A stretch of 64,000 bases of DNA from Streptosporangium becharense (GTDB lineage: Bacteria; Actinomycetota; Actinomycetes; Streptosporangiales; Streptosporangiaceae). The notes under the pieces were generated by a model. It saw only the letters and a list, made by a program, of their open reading frames with translations. It was not told where the DNA came from and ran no database searches. Positions 50,521 to 58,570 of the stretch are shown one piece after another (within the stretch, counting starts at the first letter, position 1; every line of letters begins with the position of its first letter). The DNA is taken from contig NZ_JACHMP010000001.1 in assembly GCF_014204985.1 (NCBI RefSeq), positions 5,270,001-5,334,000 on the forward strand, given 5' to 3'. The translations under genes and the position numbers were made by a program.

Positions 50521-51507
50521 GTGTCACCTCCGCATGTTCTCGTCCTCACATGTGACGACGACCCGCACGCCGACCACGTGCGGCGCCTGCTGGACCGGCG
50601 CGGCGCTCGCACGACCGTCTTCGACAATCGGGACTACCTCCTCCGGGCCCACGTGGAGCTGGCGTACACAGCCCGCGGGTTGGCCCGGCGGTTGCTGCAC
50701 ACCGAGTCCGGCACGCTCGACCTGGACTCGCTGACCGCGCTGTGGTGGCGGCGCCCCGGGTGGCCGGAGGCCCACCCGGCGATCACCGACCCCTCGGTGG
50801 CCGAGTACGCGGTCAGGGAGGGTGTGCACCTGATCAGCGACCTGTGGGAGCACCTGACGTGCCGCATGGTGCCCGCGCGCGAGTCGGTGTTCCAGCGGGC
50901 CGAGCACAAGCCGTCCCAGCTCACCCTGGCCGCGGAGCTGGGGTTCGAGATCCCGGAGACGCTGATCGCGACCCAGGCGGACGCCCTGTGGGACTTCCAC
51001 AACCGCCATGACGGGCGCATCGTCACCAAGACCCTGGGGTTGCCGCGGGTGGAGAACCTCGCGGCGGGCCACACGGTCATCCGCAAATGCGACTTCGTCT
51101 CGGCCCGCGACCTGGCGTACGCGGAGGCGCTGCGGTTCTGCCCGGTCATCGTGCAGGAGTACGTGCCCAAGCGGCTGGAACTGCGGGTGACCGTCGTCGG
51201 CCGGCGGGTGTTCGCGGCCGAGATCCACTCCCAGGACAGCAACCGGGCGATGGTGGACTGGCGCCGCTACGACCTGGGAGGCACCCCACACCTCGTGCAC
51301 CGGCTTCCGGACGAGGTCGCCGAGCGGTGCCTGGCGATGACGGACCGTCTCGGGCTCTCCTACGGGGCCTTCGACCTGGTCCTGACCCCGGACGACCGGT
51401 ACGTGTTCCTGGAGATCAACCCCAACGGGCAGTGGCTGTGGATCGAGGAGCTGACCGGCCTGCCGATCAGCGAGGCGGTCTGCGACCTGCTGCTGGAAGG
51501 AGCCTGA
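50521..51507 (+). CDS. ATP-grasp peptide ligase (graspetide-type maturase)
   Basis: The GTG start follows AAGGAG. The 328-residue protein resembles the MvdC/MvdD and SAV_5884-type ATP-grasp maturases. Its N-terminal pre-ATP-grasp domain begins VLVLTCDDDPHADHVRRLLD. The central part has KPSQLTLAAELGFEIPETLI and VTKTLG (ATP Lys). QEYVPKRLELRVTVVG and FAAEIHSQ carry binding residues, and FLEINPNGQWLWIEELTGL carries the Mg-binding Glu and Asn. Such enzymes phosphorylate Asp/Glu side chains of a precursor core and link them to Ser, Thr or Lys. It lies between the precursor gene and the PpiC-related maturation gene, 2 bp before the latter's start. Confidence 0.9.
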   Translation: MSPPHVLVLTCDDDPHADHVRRLLDRRGARTTVFDNRDYLLRAHVELAYTARGLARRLLHTESGTLDLDSLTALWWRRPGWPEAHPAITDPSVAEYAVREGVHLISDLWEHLTCRMVPARESVFQRAEHKPSQLTLAAELGFEIPETLIATQADALWDFHNRHDGRIVTKTLGLPRVENLAAGHTVIRKCDFVSARDLAYAEALRFCPVIVQEYVPKRLELRVTVVGRRVFAAEIHSQDSNRAMVDWRRYDLGGTPHLVHRLPDEVAERCLAMTDRLGLSYGAFDLVLTPDDRYVFLEINPNGQWLWIEELTGLPISEAVCDLLLEGA

Positions 51508-51508
51508 C

Positions 51509-52600
51509 GTGTCCGAGACGGTGCCCCCCGGGCTTCTCGACGACGCCCTGGAATGGCTGCGCGGACTGGACGGCGTGCCGCCGGAACGTGCCCGCGAGTG
51601 GCTGCCGGAGCTGCGTGAACGGCATCCCGGGGTGCGAATGCGACTGCTGTGGCAGCGCGAGGCCGCCGTCGACGAGTACCACTACGACCTGCTGCTCCCC
51701 TCGTCCGAGGGGACCGTCTCACTGGCCTTCGCCCCGGACCGGGTGATCCCCTGGCCGCTGCGCGGAGGCCAGCGCTCCGGCGAGCAACTCGTGCTGCGCG
51801 TCAACGGCGTCGACATCACCATGGGGCAGGCCGTCTCGGCCCTGGACGTGCTGTGGGAGGACGCCGACCTGGCCCGGCGGCTGGTGAACGCCGCCCTGGT
51901 CGACCAGGTCCTGGCCACCCGGCAGACCGACCTGTCCACCGACCGGCTCCAGCAGGCCATGGACGCCTTCCGCCGGGCGCGGGGGCTGCTGACCGCCGAG
52001 GCGACGCGGCGGTGGATGGCCGAGCGCGGTGTGAGCCACGCCCGCCTGGAGGAGATCGTGGCGGGCGAGGCGGCGGTGGCGGACCTGCGCCGTGAGGTGG
52101 TCGAGGAGCAGCCGGTGGAGGACTTCTTCGCCGCCCGTCGCGAGGAGTTCGACCGGTTGCGCGTGGTCAGGCTGCGGTACGCCGACCCCGGCCGCGCCGA
52201 CGCCGTCGCGGCCTTCCTGCGCGACGGAAGCGCGCCGCCCGACGGGGTGGACAAGGACGCCGACCCTGTCGCGCTGGCGACCGGGGAGGTGCTGGCGGGT
52301 GTGGCCACCTGCCGGATGGAGGCGAACGGCAGGGGTGACCTGACCGCGCTCTTCGGCGCTCCGGCGGCGGAGGCGCGGGCCGGTGCGGTGCTCGGGCCCG
52401 TGCGGCTCCCGGACGGCGGCTTCTGCGTCGCGTACGTGCTGGTCGTGGAACCGGCGGTGCTCGACGGGGTGACCCGCGGGCTCGTCGAGAGGCGGATCTT
52501 CGACGAGTGGCTGGAGGAGCACCGACGCCACGCCCACGTGGAGTGGTTCTGGGGCAGCAAGGCCCGCACCGACGAGATCACCGCCGAACTGCGTTCCTGA
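51509..52600 (+). CDS. PpiC-related putative peptide maturation protein (TIGR04500-like)
   Basis: This 363-residue protein starts at a GTG almost touching the ATP-grasp stop. It has an N-terminal domain (PERAREWLPELRERHPGVRMRLLW). A SurA/trigger-like helical domain follows, with NGVDITMGQAVSALDVLW, and a C-terminal PpiC parvulin-like part (VVRLRYADPGRADAVAAFLRDG ... VLGPVRLPDGGFCVAYVLVVEP). There is no signal peptide, so it acts in the cytosol. Proteins of this kind accompany ATP-grasp RiPP systems and are assumed to chaperone or hold the precursor; that role is not proven. Confidence 0.8.
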   Translation: MSETVPPGLLDDALEWLRGLDGVPPERAREWLPELRERHPGVRMRLLWQREAAVDEYHYDLLLPSSEGTVSLAFAPDRVIPWPLRGGQRSGEQLVLRVNGVDITMGQAVSALDVLWEDADLARRLVNAALVDQVLATRQTDLSTDRLQQAMDAFRRARGLLTAEATRRWMAERGVSHARLEEIVAGEAAVADLRREVVEEQPVEDFFAARREEFDRLRVVRLRYADPGRADAVAAFLRDGSAPPDGVDKDADPVALATGEVLAGVATCRMEANGRGDLTALFGAPAAEARAGAVLGPVRLPDGGFCVAYVLVVEPAVLDGVTRGLVERRIFDEWLEEHRRHAHVEWFWGSKARTDEITAELRS

Positions 52601-52714
52601 TGCGGGACGTACCGGGGGTGGGCCGGGTTGTTGACGCGGGCCGTGTCGGGGAGCGAGCTGCGTTCCCGACGCCGGCCGTGCCGGGGAGAGCACCCGGGCG
52701 CGGCTCCGCGGACG

Positions 52715-53485
52715 TCAGTCGCGCAGTGAGCCGCCGCCGTCGATCGACCAGGTCTGACCGTTGATCCACTCGGCGTCGTCGGACAGCAGGAAGGCCACCA
52801 CGGCCGCCAGGTCGGACGGCCTGCCGAGACGGGTGCTGCGGGTGCCGACCAGCCCGGCGGCCAGGAACTCCTCGCTCATGTGGGTCATGCCGGTCTCGCT
52901 GAGCACCATGCCGGGTGAGACGCCGTTGCAGCGGATGCCCTTCTTGCCCCAGCGGGAGGCGACGTGCCGGGTCAGCGCGTTCACGCCCGCCTTGGACGCG
53001 GCGTAGGCCGGGCGCAGCGGCTCACCCACGAACGCCGCGTTCGAGGAGGTGTTCACGATGGCCCCGCCGCCGCGTTCCAGCAGCAGCGGGATCACCGCCC
53101 GGCAGGAGTGCGCGTAGCCGATCAGGTTCACTTCCAGGGTGCGCCGCCAGACGGCCGCGTCCATCGCCGACAGGTCGCCGTCGTGGCCGATGGTGCCGGG
53201 TGACAGGTCGGCGCCCACGTTGAACAGGCCGTTCACCCCACCGAGATCGGAGACCGCCCGGTCCATCAGGGTGCGCACGGACGCCTCGTCGGACAGATCG
53301 AACCCGGCCGCCAAGGCCGTGCCGCCGGCCGCGATGATCCGCCCGGCGGTCTCCTCGGCTCCCGCGACGTTGACGTCACCGATCAGGACACGGCACCCCT
53401 CCTCGGCGAGCCGTACGGCGGTGGCGGCTCCGATGCCGGTGGCACCTCCGCAGATCACGATCCGTTTTCCGGTCAGACCACGCAT
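52715..53485 (-). CDS. Short-chain dehydrogenase/reductase
   Basis: The ATG at 53485 begins a 256-residue classical SDR. The cofactor loop is CGGATGIGAATA (Gly in place of the usual Thr before the G-x3-GIG motif) and an NxGAD motif reads FNVGADLSPG. The catalytic Ser is in VNTSSNAAF and Tyr/Lys in YAASKAGVNAL. The PG motif NGVSPGMV and the C-terminal GQTWSIDGGG are typical. The cofactor is probably NAD because of the Asp in IGDVNVAG. The substrate is unknown. Convergent with the RiPP operon, so probably unrelated to it; downstream of the P450 gene in the same direction. Confidence 0.9.
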   Translation of the reverse strand: MRGLTGKRIVICGGATGIGAATAVRLAEEGCRVLIGDVNVAGAEETAGRIIAAGGTALAAGFDLSDEASVRTLMDRAVSDLGGVNGLFNVGADLSPGTIGHDGDLSAMDAAVWRRTLEVNLIGYAHSCRAVIPLLLERGGGAIVNTSSNAAFVGEPLRPAYAASKAGVNALTRHVASRWGKKGIRCNGVSPGMVLSETGMTHMSEEFLAAGLVGTRSTRLGRPSDLAAVVAFLLSDDAEWINGQTWSIDGGGSLRD

Positions 53486-53582
53486 GCGTCCTCCGATCGT
53501 GTGGTGTCACCCGGGGAGGGTGACCGGGCGGGCAGATCGGGTCCCCCGGGAGGCGACCGGGTGGGCCCAGGGTGTGCATCAC

Positions 53583-53672
53583 GGGAGCGGGTGGGCGAGG
53601 GTGTGTCACCGCGGGAGCGGGTGGGCCGGGATGTGTCAGCGTGGGGGCCGGTCGGGCCGGGGCGTGTCACCG
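53583..53672. repeat. 30-bp tandem repeat x3
   Basis: Units of GGGAGCGGGTGGGC(G/C)(A/G)GGG plus TGTGTCACCGC start at 53583, 53613 and 53643, with a partial older copy upstream. It fills the gap between the SDR start and the P450 3' end. A second degenerate TTCGGGGCCGGGTCCGCG repeat follows at 53790-53880. Confidence 0.85.
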
Positions 53673-53896
53673 CGGGAGGGTGACCGGGGCGGCCCGAAGG
53701 CCGACGATCGCGTCGATCAGCCCGGTCGCGGCGTCATCCCAGGTGACTCGCGGTGTGGTGACGTTCTCGTGGCTCTCGTGCAGAGCGCGTTCGCGTTCGG
53801 TGCCGCGTCCGAGTTCGAGGCCGGGGTCGCTCTTGGGTTCGTGCCCGCGTTCGGGGCCGGGTCCGCGTTCGGGTTTCGTGGTGGTGCGGACCATCG

Positions 53897-55105
53897 TCAC
53901 CACCGGACCGGGACCTGTCGCAACCCGCCGACGACGAGCCCTTCCCGGGTGGGCAGCTCACCGGGGGGTACGGCCAGCTCCAGGCCGGGCAGCCGGCGCA
54001 GCAGCACGGCCAGCACGGCCTGCAGTTCGGTGCGCGCCAGGGCCTGCCCCAGGCAGGCGTACGGGCCGACGCCGAAGGCCAGGTGGGCGTTCGGCGAACG
54101 GCGCAGGTCCATGGTGTCGGCCCGGTCGAAGGTCTGCTCGTCGCGGTTGGCCGAGGCCATGCTGCACACCACGGTGGTGCCCGCCGGGAGCCTGCGGCCC
54201 CCCACCTCGATCTCCTCCGACAGGTAGCGGGGCATGCCGAAACCGGGGTTGGCGTCGAAACGCAGGACTTCCTCCACCGCGGTACGCACCAGGGACGGGT
54301 CGGCCAGCAACTCCTGCCAGCGCGTACGGTCGGCCAGCAGCATCGCCGTCATCTTGCCGATCATGTTGGCGGTGGTCTCGTGCCCGGCCACCAGCAGCGC
54401 ACGGGCGGTGCCCAGCATCACCATCTCGGTCAGCCGGCCGTCGGCGGCGTCCACGATCGTGATCAACTCGCTGAGCAGGTCGTCACCCGGCCGCTCGCGC
54501 TTGGCCGCGATGTGCTCCTGGAGGTACGCGGTGAAGGCGGCCTCGGACCGGTCGATCTCGGCCTGTTCGTAGCGGGTGAGGCTGAGCATGGTGTCGGACC
54601 AGTAGGAGAAGCGGTCGCGGTCGGCGTCCGGCACGCCCAGCAGGTCGCAGATCACCCAGACCGGGAGCGGGAAACCCAGCGCGCCGACCAGGTCGGCGGG
54701 CGCGCCTTGCGCCGTCATCGCGTCGACGAGCTGCTCGGCCATCGCCTCGATGCGTGGCCGCATGGCCGTCACCCGCTTGGCGGTGAACGACCGGCCGATC
54801 AGCCGCCGCCACTGCTGGTGCGCCTCCCCGCCGGCGGCGGCCACCCCCATGCGGTCGGCGCCGAACACGCCCCCGGACTCATTGGCCGTCACCCGGGCGG
54901 CGTCACCGGCGTCGAGCTGCCGGGTGAAACGCGGGTCGGACAGCACCTGCTTGACGTCGTCGTAGCGGGTCAGCAGCAGCGCCTCGTCCCCACTGGCCAG
55001 CCGGATCGGCGCCACCGGGCAGCTTTCCCGCAACCGGGCCCACTCCGGCGGAGGTTCCAGCGCGGTGGGGTTCCGGAAGGGATATTCGGGCACGGAGTCA
55101 CTCAT
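53897..55105 (-). CDS. Cytochrome P450
   Basis: This 402-residue bacterial P450 starts at ATG 55105 behind AGGAGG. The I-helix oxygen motif is LLVAGHETTANMIG (about 240). The K-helix ExxR is VEEVLRFDANPG, and the heme-binding loop is LAFGVGPYACLGQALART with the proximal Cys. The length and absence of a membrane anchor fit class I soluble P450s (CYP105/107-like), which need separate ferredoxin partners; none is adjacent. The substrate is unknown. The upstream gap includes AGTCA-AG-TGACT, a possible operator near 55160. Confidence 0.93.
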   Translation of the reverse strand: MSDSVPEYPFRNPTALEPPPEWARLRESCPVAPIRLASGDEALLLTRYDDVKQVLSDPRFTRQLDAGDAARVTANESGGVFGADRMGVAAAGGEAHQQWRRLIGRSFTAKRVTAMRPRIEAMAEQLVDAMTAQGAPADLVGALGFPLPVWVICDLLGVPDADRDRFSYWSDTMLSLTRYEQAEIDRSEAAFTAYLQEHIAAKRERPGDDLLSELITIVDAADGRLTEMVMLGTARALLVAGHETTANMIGKMTAMLLADRTRWQELLADPSLVRTAVEEVLRFDANPGFGMPRYLSEEIEVGGRRLPAGTTVVCSMASANRDEQTFDRADTMDLRRSPNAHLAFGVGPYACLGQALARTELQAVLAVLLRRLPGLELAVPPGELPTREGLVVGGLRQVPVRW

Positions 55106-55277
55106 CGCAGCCTCCTACGCGAGCTGACATCCCGATCCAAGACAGGCGACTCGGTTAAGTCAAGTGACTCATCAGACGGGATCGCGATGAGCATCCGAGT
55201 GCTCTGCCGGGGCAACCCGCCGAGGACCCCGCCGGGGTCAGCTCGCCGAGCGCTCCGCCGGAGTCCTCGGCAAGCAT

Positions 55278-55355
55278 CCCGCCGGGGTCAGCCTGTCGAG
55301 CACCCCGCCGGGATCAGCCTGTCAGGCGCTCCACCGGGATCAGCTTGCCGAGCAT
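55278..55355. repeat. 26-bp tandem repeat x3 overlapping the 3' end of the serine hydrolase gene
   Basis: Units starting CCCGCCGGGGTCAGCCTGTC lie at 55278, 55304 and 55330 with increasing divergence. Older relatives reach back to about 55210. The stop codon of the leftward serine hydrolase falls inside the last unit. Confidence 0.8.
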
Positions 55356-56308
55356 CCCGCCAGGACGACCTCCTCCAGTACCACCGAGGCGGTCGGCTGC
55401 TCGGGCAAGTTGTACTGCCCCGCGGTGACGGCGACCACCAGGTCCAGCTCGGGTGCCACGTAGATCCGCTGGCCGCCGTTGCCGAACGCCCCCACCCATG
55501 TGTCACCCACGTACCACTGGTAGCCGTAGCCGGAACCCCTGTCCGTCCGCACGCGCGGGTACAGCGCCTCCGCCAGCCAGGACGCGGGCACGACGTCGCG
55601 GCCCCCGTCGAGCACGAGCCGCCCGACCGCCAGGAGACCGCGCGGGGTGAGCCGCAGGCCGGAGGCGGCCAGCGCCACCCCGTCGGCGCCGGTCGACCAC
55701 TCGAAGCGCTCGATCCCCAGCGGCTCGAACAGCCTGGCGCGCGCGAACTCCTCCAACACCAGCCCGGTGCCCCTCTCCACGAGCCGCGCCACCAGCGCCG
55801 ACGCGCCTCCGCAGTACGACCAGCGCGTGCCGGGCTCCTCCACGACCGGCCGCTCCAGGATGTAGCGGAAGCGGTCGGGGGCGAGCTCCATCGCGATCTC
55901 ACTGTTGGCCGGGCTCGTGTAGGGGGCACTCTCGTCCCACTCCAGGCCGAGCGTCATGGTGAGCGCGTGCTCGATGGTCAGCGCGGCACGCCGGGGATCA
56001 CCGACCAGGTCCGGATACTCCGGGAAGTGCCGCAGCAGCGGCTCGTGCGGTTCCGGCACCCGGTCGTCGGCCAGGGCGATCCCGTACAGCAGGCCGACGA
56101 CGCTCTTGGTGACCGAGCGGACGTCATGGAGCGTGTCGGGGGTGAACCGCACGTGCCCGAGCGGCTCGCCCATCCTGAAGTCCTCACCCTCACCGTAGTG
56201 TTCGAGGATCACTTCGCCGTGCCGGGCGGCGACGACGGCATGCAGGCCGGGCACCCGGCCCTGTTCGACGATCCGGGCGAGACGGTCGGTGAGCGTTCGG
56301 TTGTCCAT
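55340..56308 (-). CDS. Beta-lactamase-family serine hydrolase
   Basis: The ATG at 56308 starts a 322-residue penicillin-binding-protein-like hydrolase (class C/EstB type). The active-site SxxK is RSVTKSVVGLLYG (about residue 65). The second motif position reads WSYCGGAS (Y-x-G rather than the usual Y-x-N). The third motif position is GNGGQRIYVAPELDLVVAV. There is no signal peptide, so it is probably a cytosolic esterase or D-aminopeptidase-like enzyme and not a wall enzyme. The C-terminal residues run into a 26-bp repeat array. It shares direction with the neighbouring kinase-like gene 28 bp upstream, so they are probably co-transcribed. Confidence 0.87.
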   Translation of the reverse strand: MDNRTLTDRLARIVEQGRVPGLHAVVAARHGEVILEHYGEGEDFRMGEPLGHVRFTPDTLHDVRSVTKSVVGLLYGIALADDRVPEPHEPLLRHFPEYPDLVGDPRRAALTIEHALTMTLGLEWDESAPYTSPANSEIAMELAPDRFRYILERPVVEEPGTRWSYCGGASALVARLVERGTGLVLEEFARARLFEPLGIERFEWSTGADGVALAASGLRLTPRGLLAVGRLVLDGGRDVVPASWLAEALYPRVRTDRGSGYGYQWYVGDTWVGAFGNGGQRIYVAPELDLVVAVTAGQYNLPEQPTASVVLEEVVLAGCSAS

Positions 56309-56335
56309 GATCCTGTTCTATGCCCTGCCACAGTG

Positions 56336-57346
56336 TCAGGGCCAACCCGGCCGTCGGCCGGCACCGCGCGAGAACGGCCGGCCGAGCCGGAGCCTCCTCG
56401 GACGGCCCGCTGGAGCCTCGGTGGCCGCTTCGGAGGGACGGTCCGGTGGGGTCTCGGCGGTCATCTGGGAGGGACCGTCCGGTGGTGCTCCGGTGGCCAC
56501 CTCTGAGGGGCCGTCCAGTGGCGCTTCGGTGGCCACCTGGGAGAGCAGCGCCGTCGCCTGGGCGACCGTCAGCCGTTCGGCGGGGTCCTTCCGGAGCAGG
56601 CCCTCGATCACCGGCCGGAGCCGGTCCGCGTACCGGGTGGGGGCCGGCGGTCGGAAAACGACCGCCGCGAGCGTGCCCATTGTGCTCTCCTCCTCGAACG
56701 GCCTGCGGCCCTCGACCGCCTCGTACAGCGTCACGCCCATCGCCCACAGGTCGGCGGACGTGGAGGGGCGCTGGCTGAGGATCCGTTCGGGCGCGAGGTA
56801 GGGGAGAACGTCGGTCAGATGCTCGAATGAGCAGTCGATGACCCCGCGGACGACCGCGGAGATCCAGAAACCGGTCAGCATCACCCGGCCGTCCTCGAAG
56901 AGGATGTTGGAAGGTCTGACATCCTGGTGCAGGATGCCGTACGTCTCGCTCATCCAGGCCAACGCGGTGATCACCTGTAGCCCGATCTCCGCGACCCTGA
57001 CCTCGTCCAGCCGGCCCTCGGTCTCGATCACCCGGGCCAGGGACGGCCCTTCGACGAGATCCATGACGATCCACGGCAGGCCGTCCTCCTCGACGACGTC
57101 GTGGACCGCGACGATGCCGGAATGGCTCTTCACCCTGGTCATCGGACGCATCTCGAGAGGGATACGCCGCAGCCACAACTCACGGCTCTCGGCGGGCATC
57201 CAGGCGGGCGGCACCACATCCCTGATCGCCACCGCCCGGTCGAGCGACTCGTCCCAGGCTCGTCGGACGGTGCTCGTGCCGCCTTCACCGAGCGGAGACA
57301 GCAGCCGGTACCGGCCCGCCAGCACACGCGGGAGATCTTCGGACAT
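56336..57346 (-). CDS. Serine/threonine-kinase-like protein, probable pseudokinase
   Basis: Start at ATG 57346 (MSEDLPRVLAGRYRLLSPLG); the longer frame only reads the upstream repeat array. The ~336 residues have a Hanks-type kinase fold: glycine loop LGEGGTSTVRRAW and an RAVAIRDV segment. In that segment the ATP-binding Lys of VAVK is replaced by Arg. The HRDLKPxN loop becomes ILHQDVRPSNILF (Asp kept, Arg and Lys changed), and the DFG position reads MLTGFWIS, losing the metal-binding Asp. LPYLAPERIL and SADLWAMGVTLYEA are typical kinase C-lobe motifs. No membrane segment or sensor domain. The C-terminal ~60 residues are Pro/Ser/Ala repeats (GPSEVATGAPPD). It may act as a regulatory scaffold. 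Confidence 0.85.
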   Translation of the reverse strand: MSEDLPRVLAGRYRLLSPLGEGGTSTVRRAWDESLDRAVAIRDVVPPAWMPAESRELWLRRIPLEMRPMTRVKSHSGIVAVHDVVEEDGLPWIVMDLVEGPSLARVIETEGRLDEVRVAEIGLQVITALAWMSETYGILHQDVRPSNILFEDGRVMLTGFWISAVVRGVIDCSFEHLTDVLPYLAPERILSQRPSTSADLWAMGVTLYEAVEGRRPFEEESTMGTLAAVVFRPPAPTRYADRLRPVIEGLLRKDPAERLTVAQATALLSQVATEAPLDGPSEVATGAPPDGPSQMTAETPPDRPSEAATEAPAGRPRRLRLGRPFSRGAGRRPGWP

Positions 57347-57368
57347 ACGGGCGAACCTACCGGGTGCG

Positions 57369-57476
57369 CCGGCGCTCGGAGGCGGCACCGGTTTCACTGT
57401 TCCCCGCCGGTCTGGGGGTGGCACCGGTTCCACCGCTGCCCGCCGGTCTGGAGGCGGTACCGGTTCCACCGTTCCC
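57369..57476. repeat. 36-bp tandem repeat x3
   Basis: Units begin at about 57369, 57405 and 57441 and share CGCCGGTCTGGAGGCGGTAC and CGGTTCCACCGTTCCC. The array separates the divergent kinase-like and PHP genes, so it lies inside their shared promoter region. Confidence 0.85.
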
Positions 57477-57500
57477 CGGCGTCACTGGCAGGCTGGCGGC

Positions 57501-58355
57501 ATGCGGATCGACCTTCACACTCACTCCACGGCCAGCGACGGCACCGACTCCCCCGAAGCCCTGGTGAAGAAGGCGGCCTGGGCGGGGCTCGGCGCGGTGG
57601 CGCTCACCGACCACGACACGACCACCGGTTGGGACGCCGCCGGGGCCGCGCTGCCCCCGGGCCTGACGCTGGTGCGCGGCGCCGAACTGTCGAGCCGGTG
57701 GTACGGGGAGGAGGCCGCGATCGAGATGCACCTGCTCGCCTACCTGTTCGACCCCGGCCACGAGCCGCTGGCCGCCGAGCTGAGCCGGGTGCGCCGGTCC
57801 AGGGAGGAACGGGCGGAGAGCATGGTGGCGCTGCTGAACGCCGACGGCATCGACGTCACGGTCTCCGAGGTGCGCGAGTACGCCGCCGGTGGCACCGTCG
57901 GCCGCCCCCACCTCGCGCGGGCGCTCATCCGGCGCGGCCTGGTCGCGACCGTCGACGAGGCGTTCACCCCCGAGTGGCTGGGCCGTCGCTACCGCCTGGC
58001 CAAGGCCGACATCGACGCGTTCGCCGCGATCCGCCTGGTACGCGAGGCCGGCGGCGTGCCGGTGCTGGCACACCCCAGGGCGAGCAGCCGGGGACGTATC
58101 CTGCCCGACACGGCGATCGCCGAGCTTGCGGCGGCCGGCTTGTGGGGCATCGAGGCCGACCACATGAACCACGCGGAGGCCGACCGGACGCACATCCGTT
58201 CCCTCGCCCGCGACCTGGGGCTGCGGGTGACCGGCTCCAGCGACTACCACGGCACCAACAAGACCATCGGGCTGGGCGACTTCACCACCGACCCGGACGT
58301 CTACGAGGACCTGGTCGCCACCGCGACCGGCACCGTGCCCCTCACCGGAGCGTGA
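57501..58355 (+). CDS. PHP-domain phosphoesterase
   Basis: The ATG at 57501 starts a 284-residue PHP-family hydrolase. MRIDLHTHSTASDGTDSPEAL carries the first HxH motif. VALTDHDTT (about 35), the Glu in GAELSSRW (about 66), HLLAYLFD (about 79), VLAHPRASS (about 192), EADHMNH (about 219) and SSDYHG (about 246) complete the trinuclear metal site. Members of this stand-alone group hydrolyse nucleoside 3',5'-bisphosphates or short RNA (YciV/RnaAM-like). There is a weak Shine-Dalgarno because the upstream DNA is the repeat array. It probably forms its own unit. Confidence 0.92.
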   Translation: MRIDLHTHSTASDGTDSPEALVKKAAWAGLGAVALTDHDTTTGWDAAGAALPPGLTLVRGAELSSRWYGEEAAIEMHLLAYLFDPGHEPLAAELSRVRRSREERAESMVALLNADGIDVTVSEVREYAAGGTVGRPHLARALIRRGLVATVDEAFTPEWLGRRYRLAKADIDAFAAIRLVREAGGVPVLAHPRASSRGRILPDTAIAELAAAGLWGIEADHMNHAEADRTHIRSLARDLGLRVTGSSDYHGTNKTIGLGDFTTDPDVYEDLVATATGTVPLTGA

Positions 58356-58380
58356 CGGAGTGCCCGTCGCCGCTCGCCGC

Positions 58381-58456
58381 ATGAGCCGTCGCTCGCCGCA
58401 TGAGCCACCGCTCGCCGCATGAGCCACCGCTCGCCGCATGAGCCACCGCTCGCCGC
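58381..58456. repeat. 19-bp tandem repeat x4
   Basis: ATGAGCCACCGCTCGCCGC is repeated at 58381, 58400, 58419 and 58438 (the first copy has two changes), with a partial copy before. The 19-bp period is not a multiple of three, so it is not coding in any one frame. It lies between the PHP stop and the convergent dehydrogenase. Confidence 0.92.
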
Positions 58457-58570
58457 GCGGGTCGCTCTGCTCGCCGCGCGACCGGTGATGATCGGCTTCG
58501 GGGGCCCGAGCCGTGATCGGGCCCGGACACGGGAAGGGGAACGCCACCCGCCGGAATCCCGGCCGCGCGG

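Noticed and set aside
53667-53903. 78-aa leftward frame after the P450 gene
   Set aside because: Its middle is the translation of a degenerate repeat. Only the last 30 residues look protein-like, and there is no ribosome-binding site or family match.
54083-56506. 807-aa rightward open frame across the P450 and serine hydrolase genes
   Set aside because: Spans two clear antisense genes and their gap; no motif.
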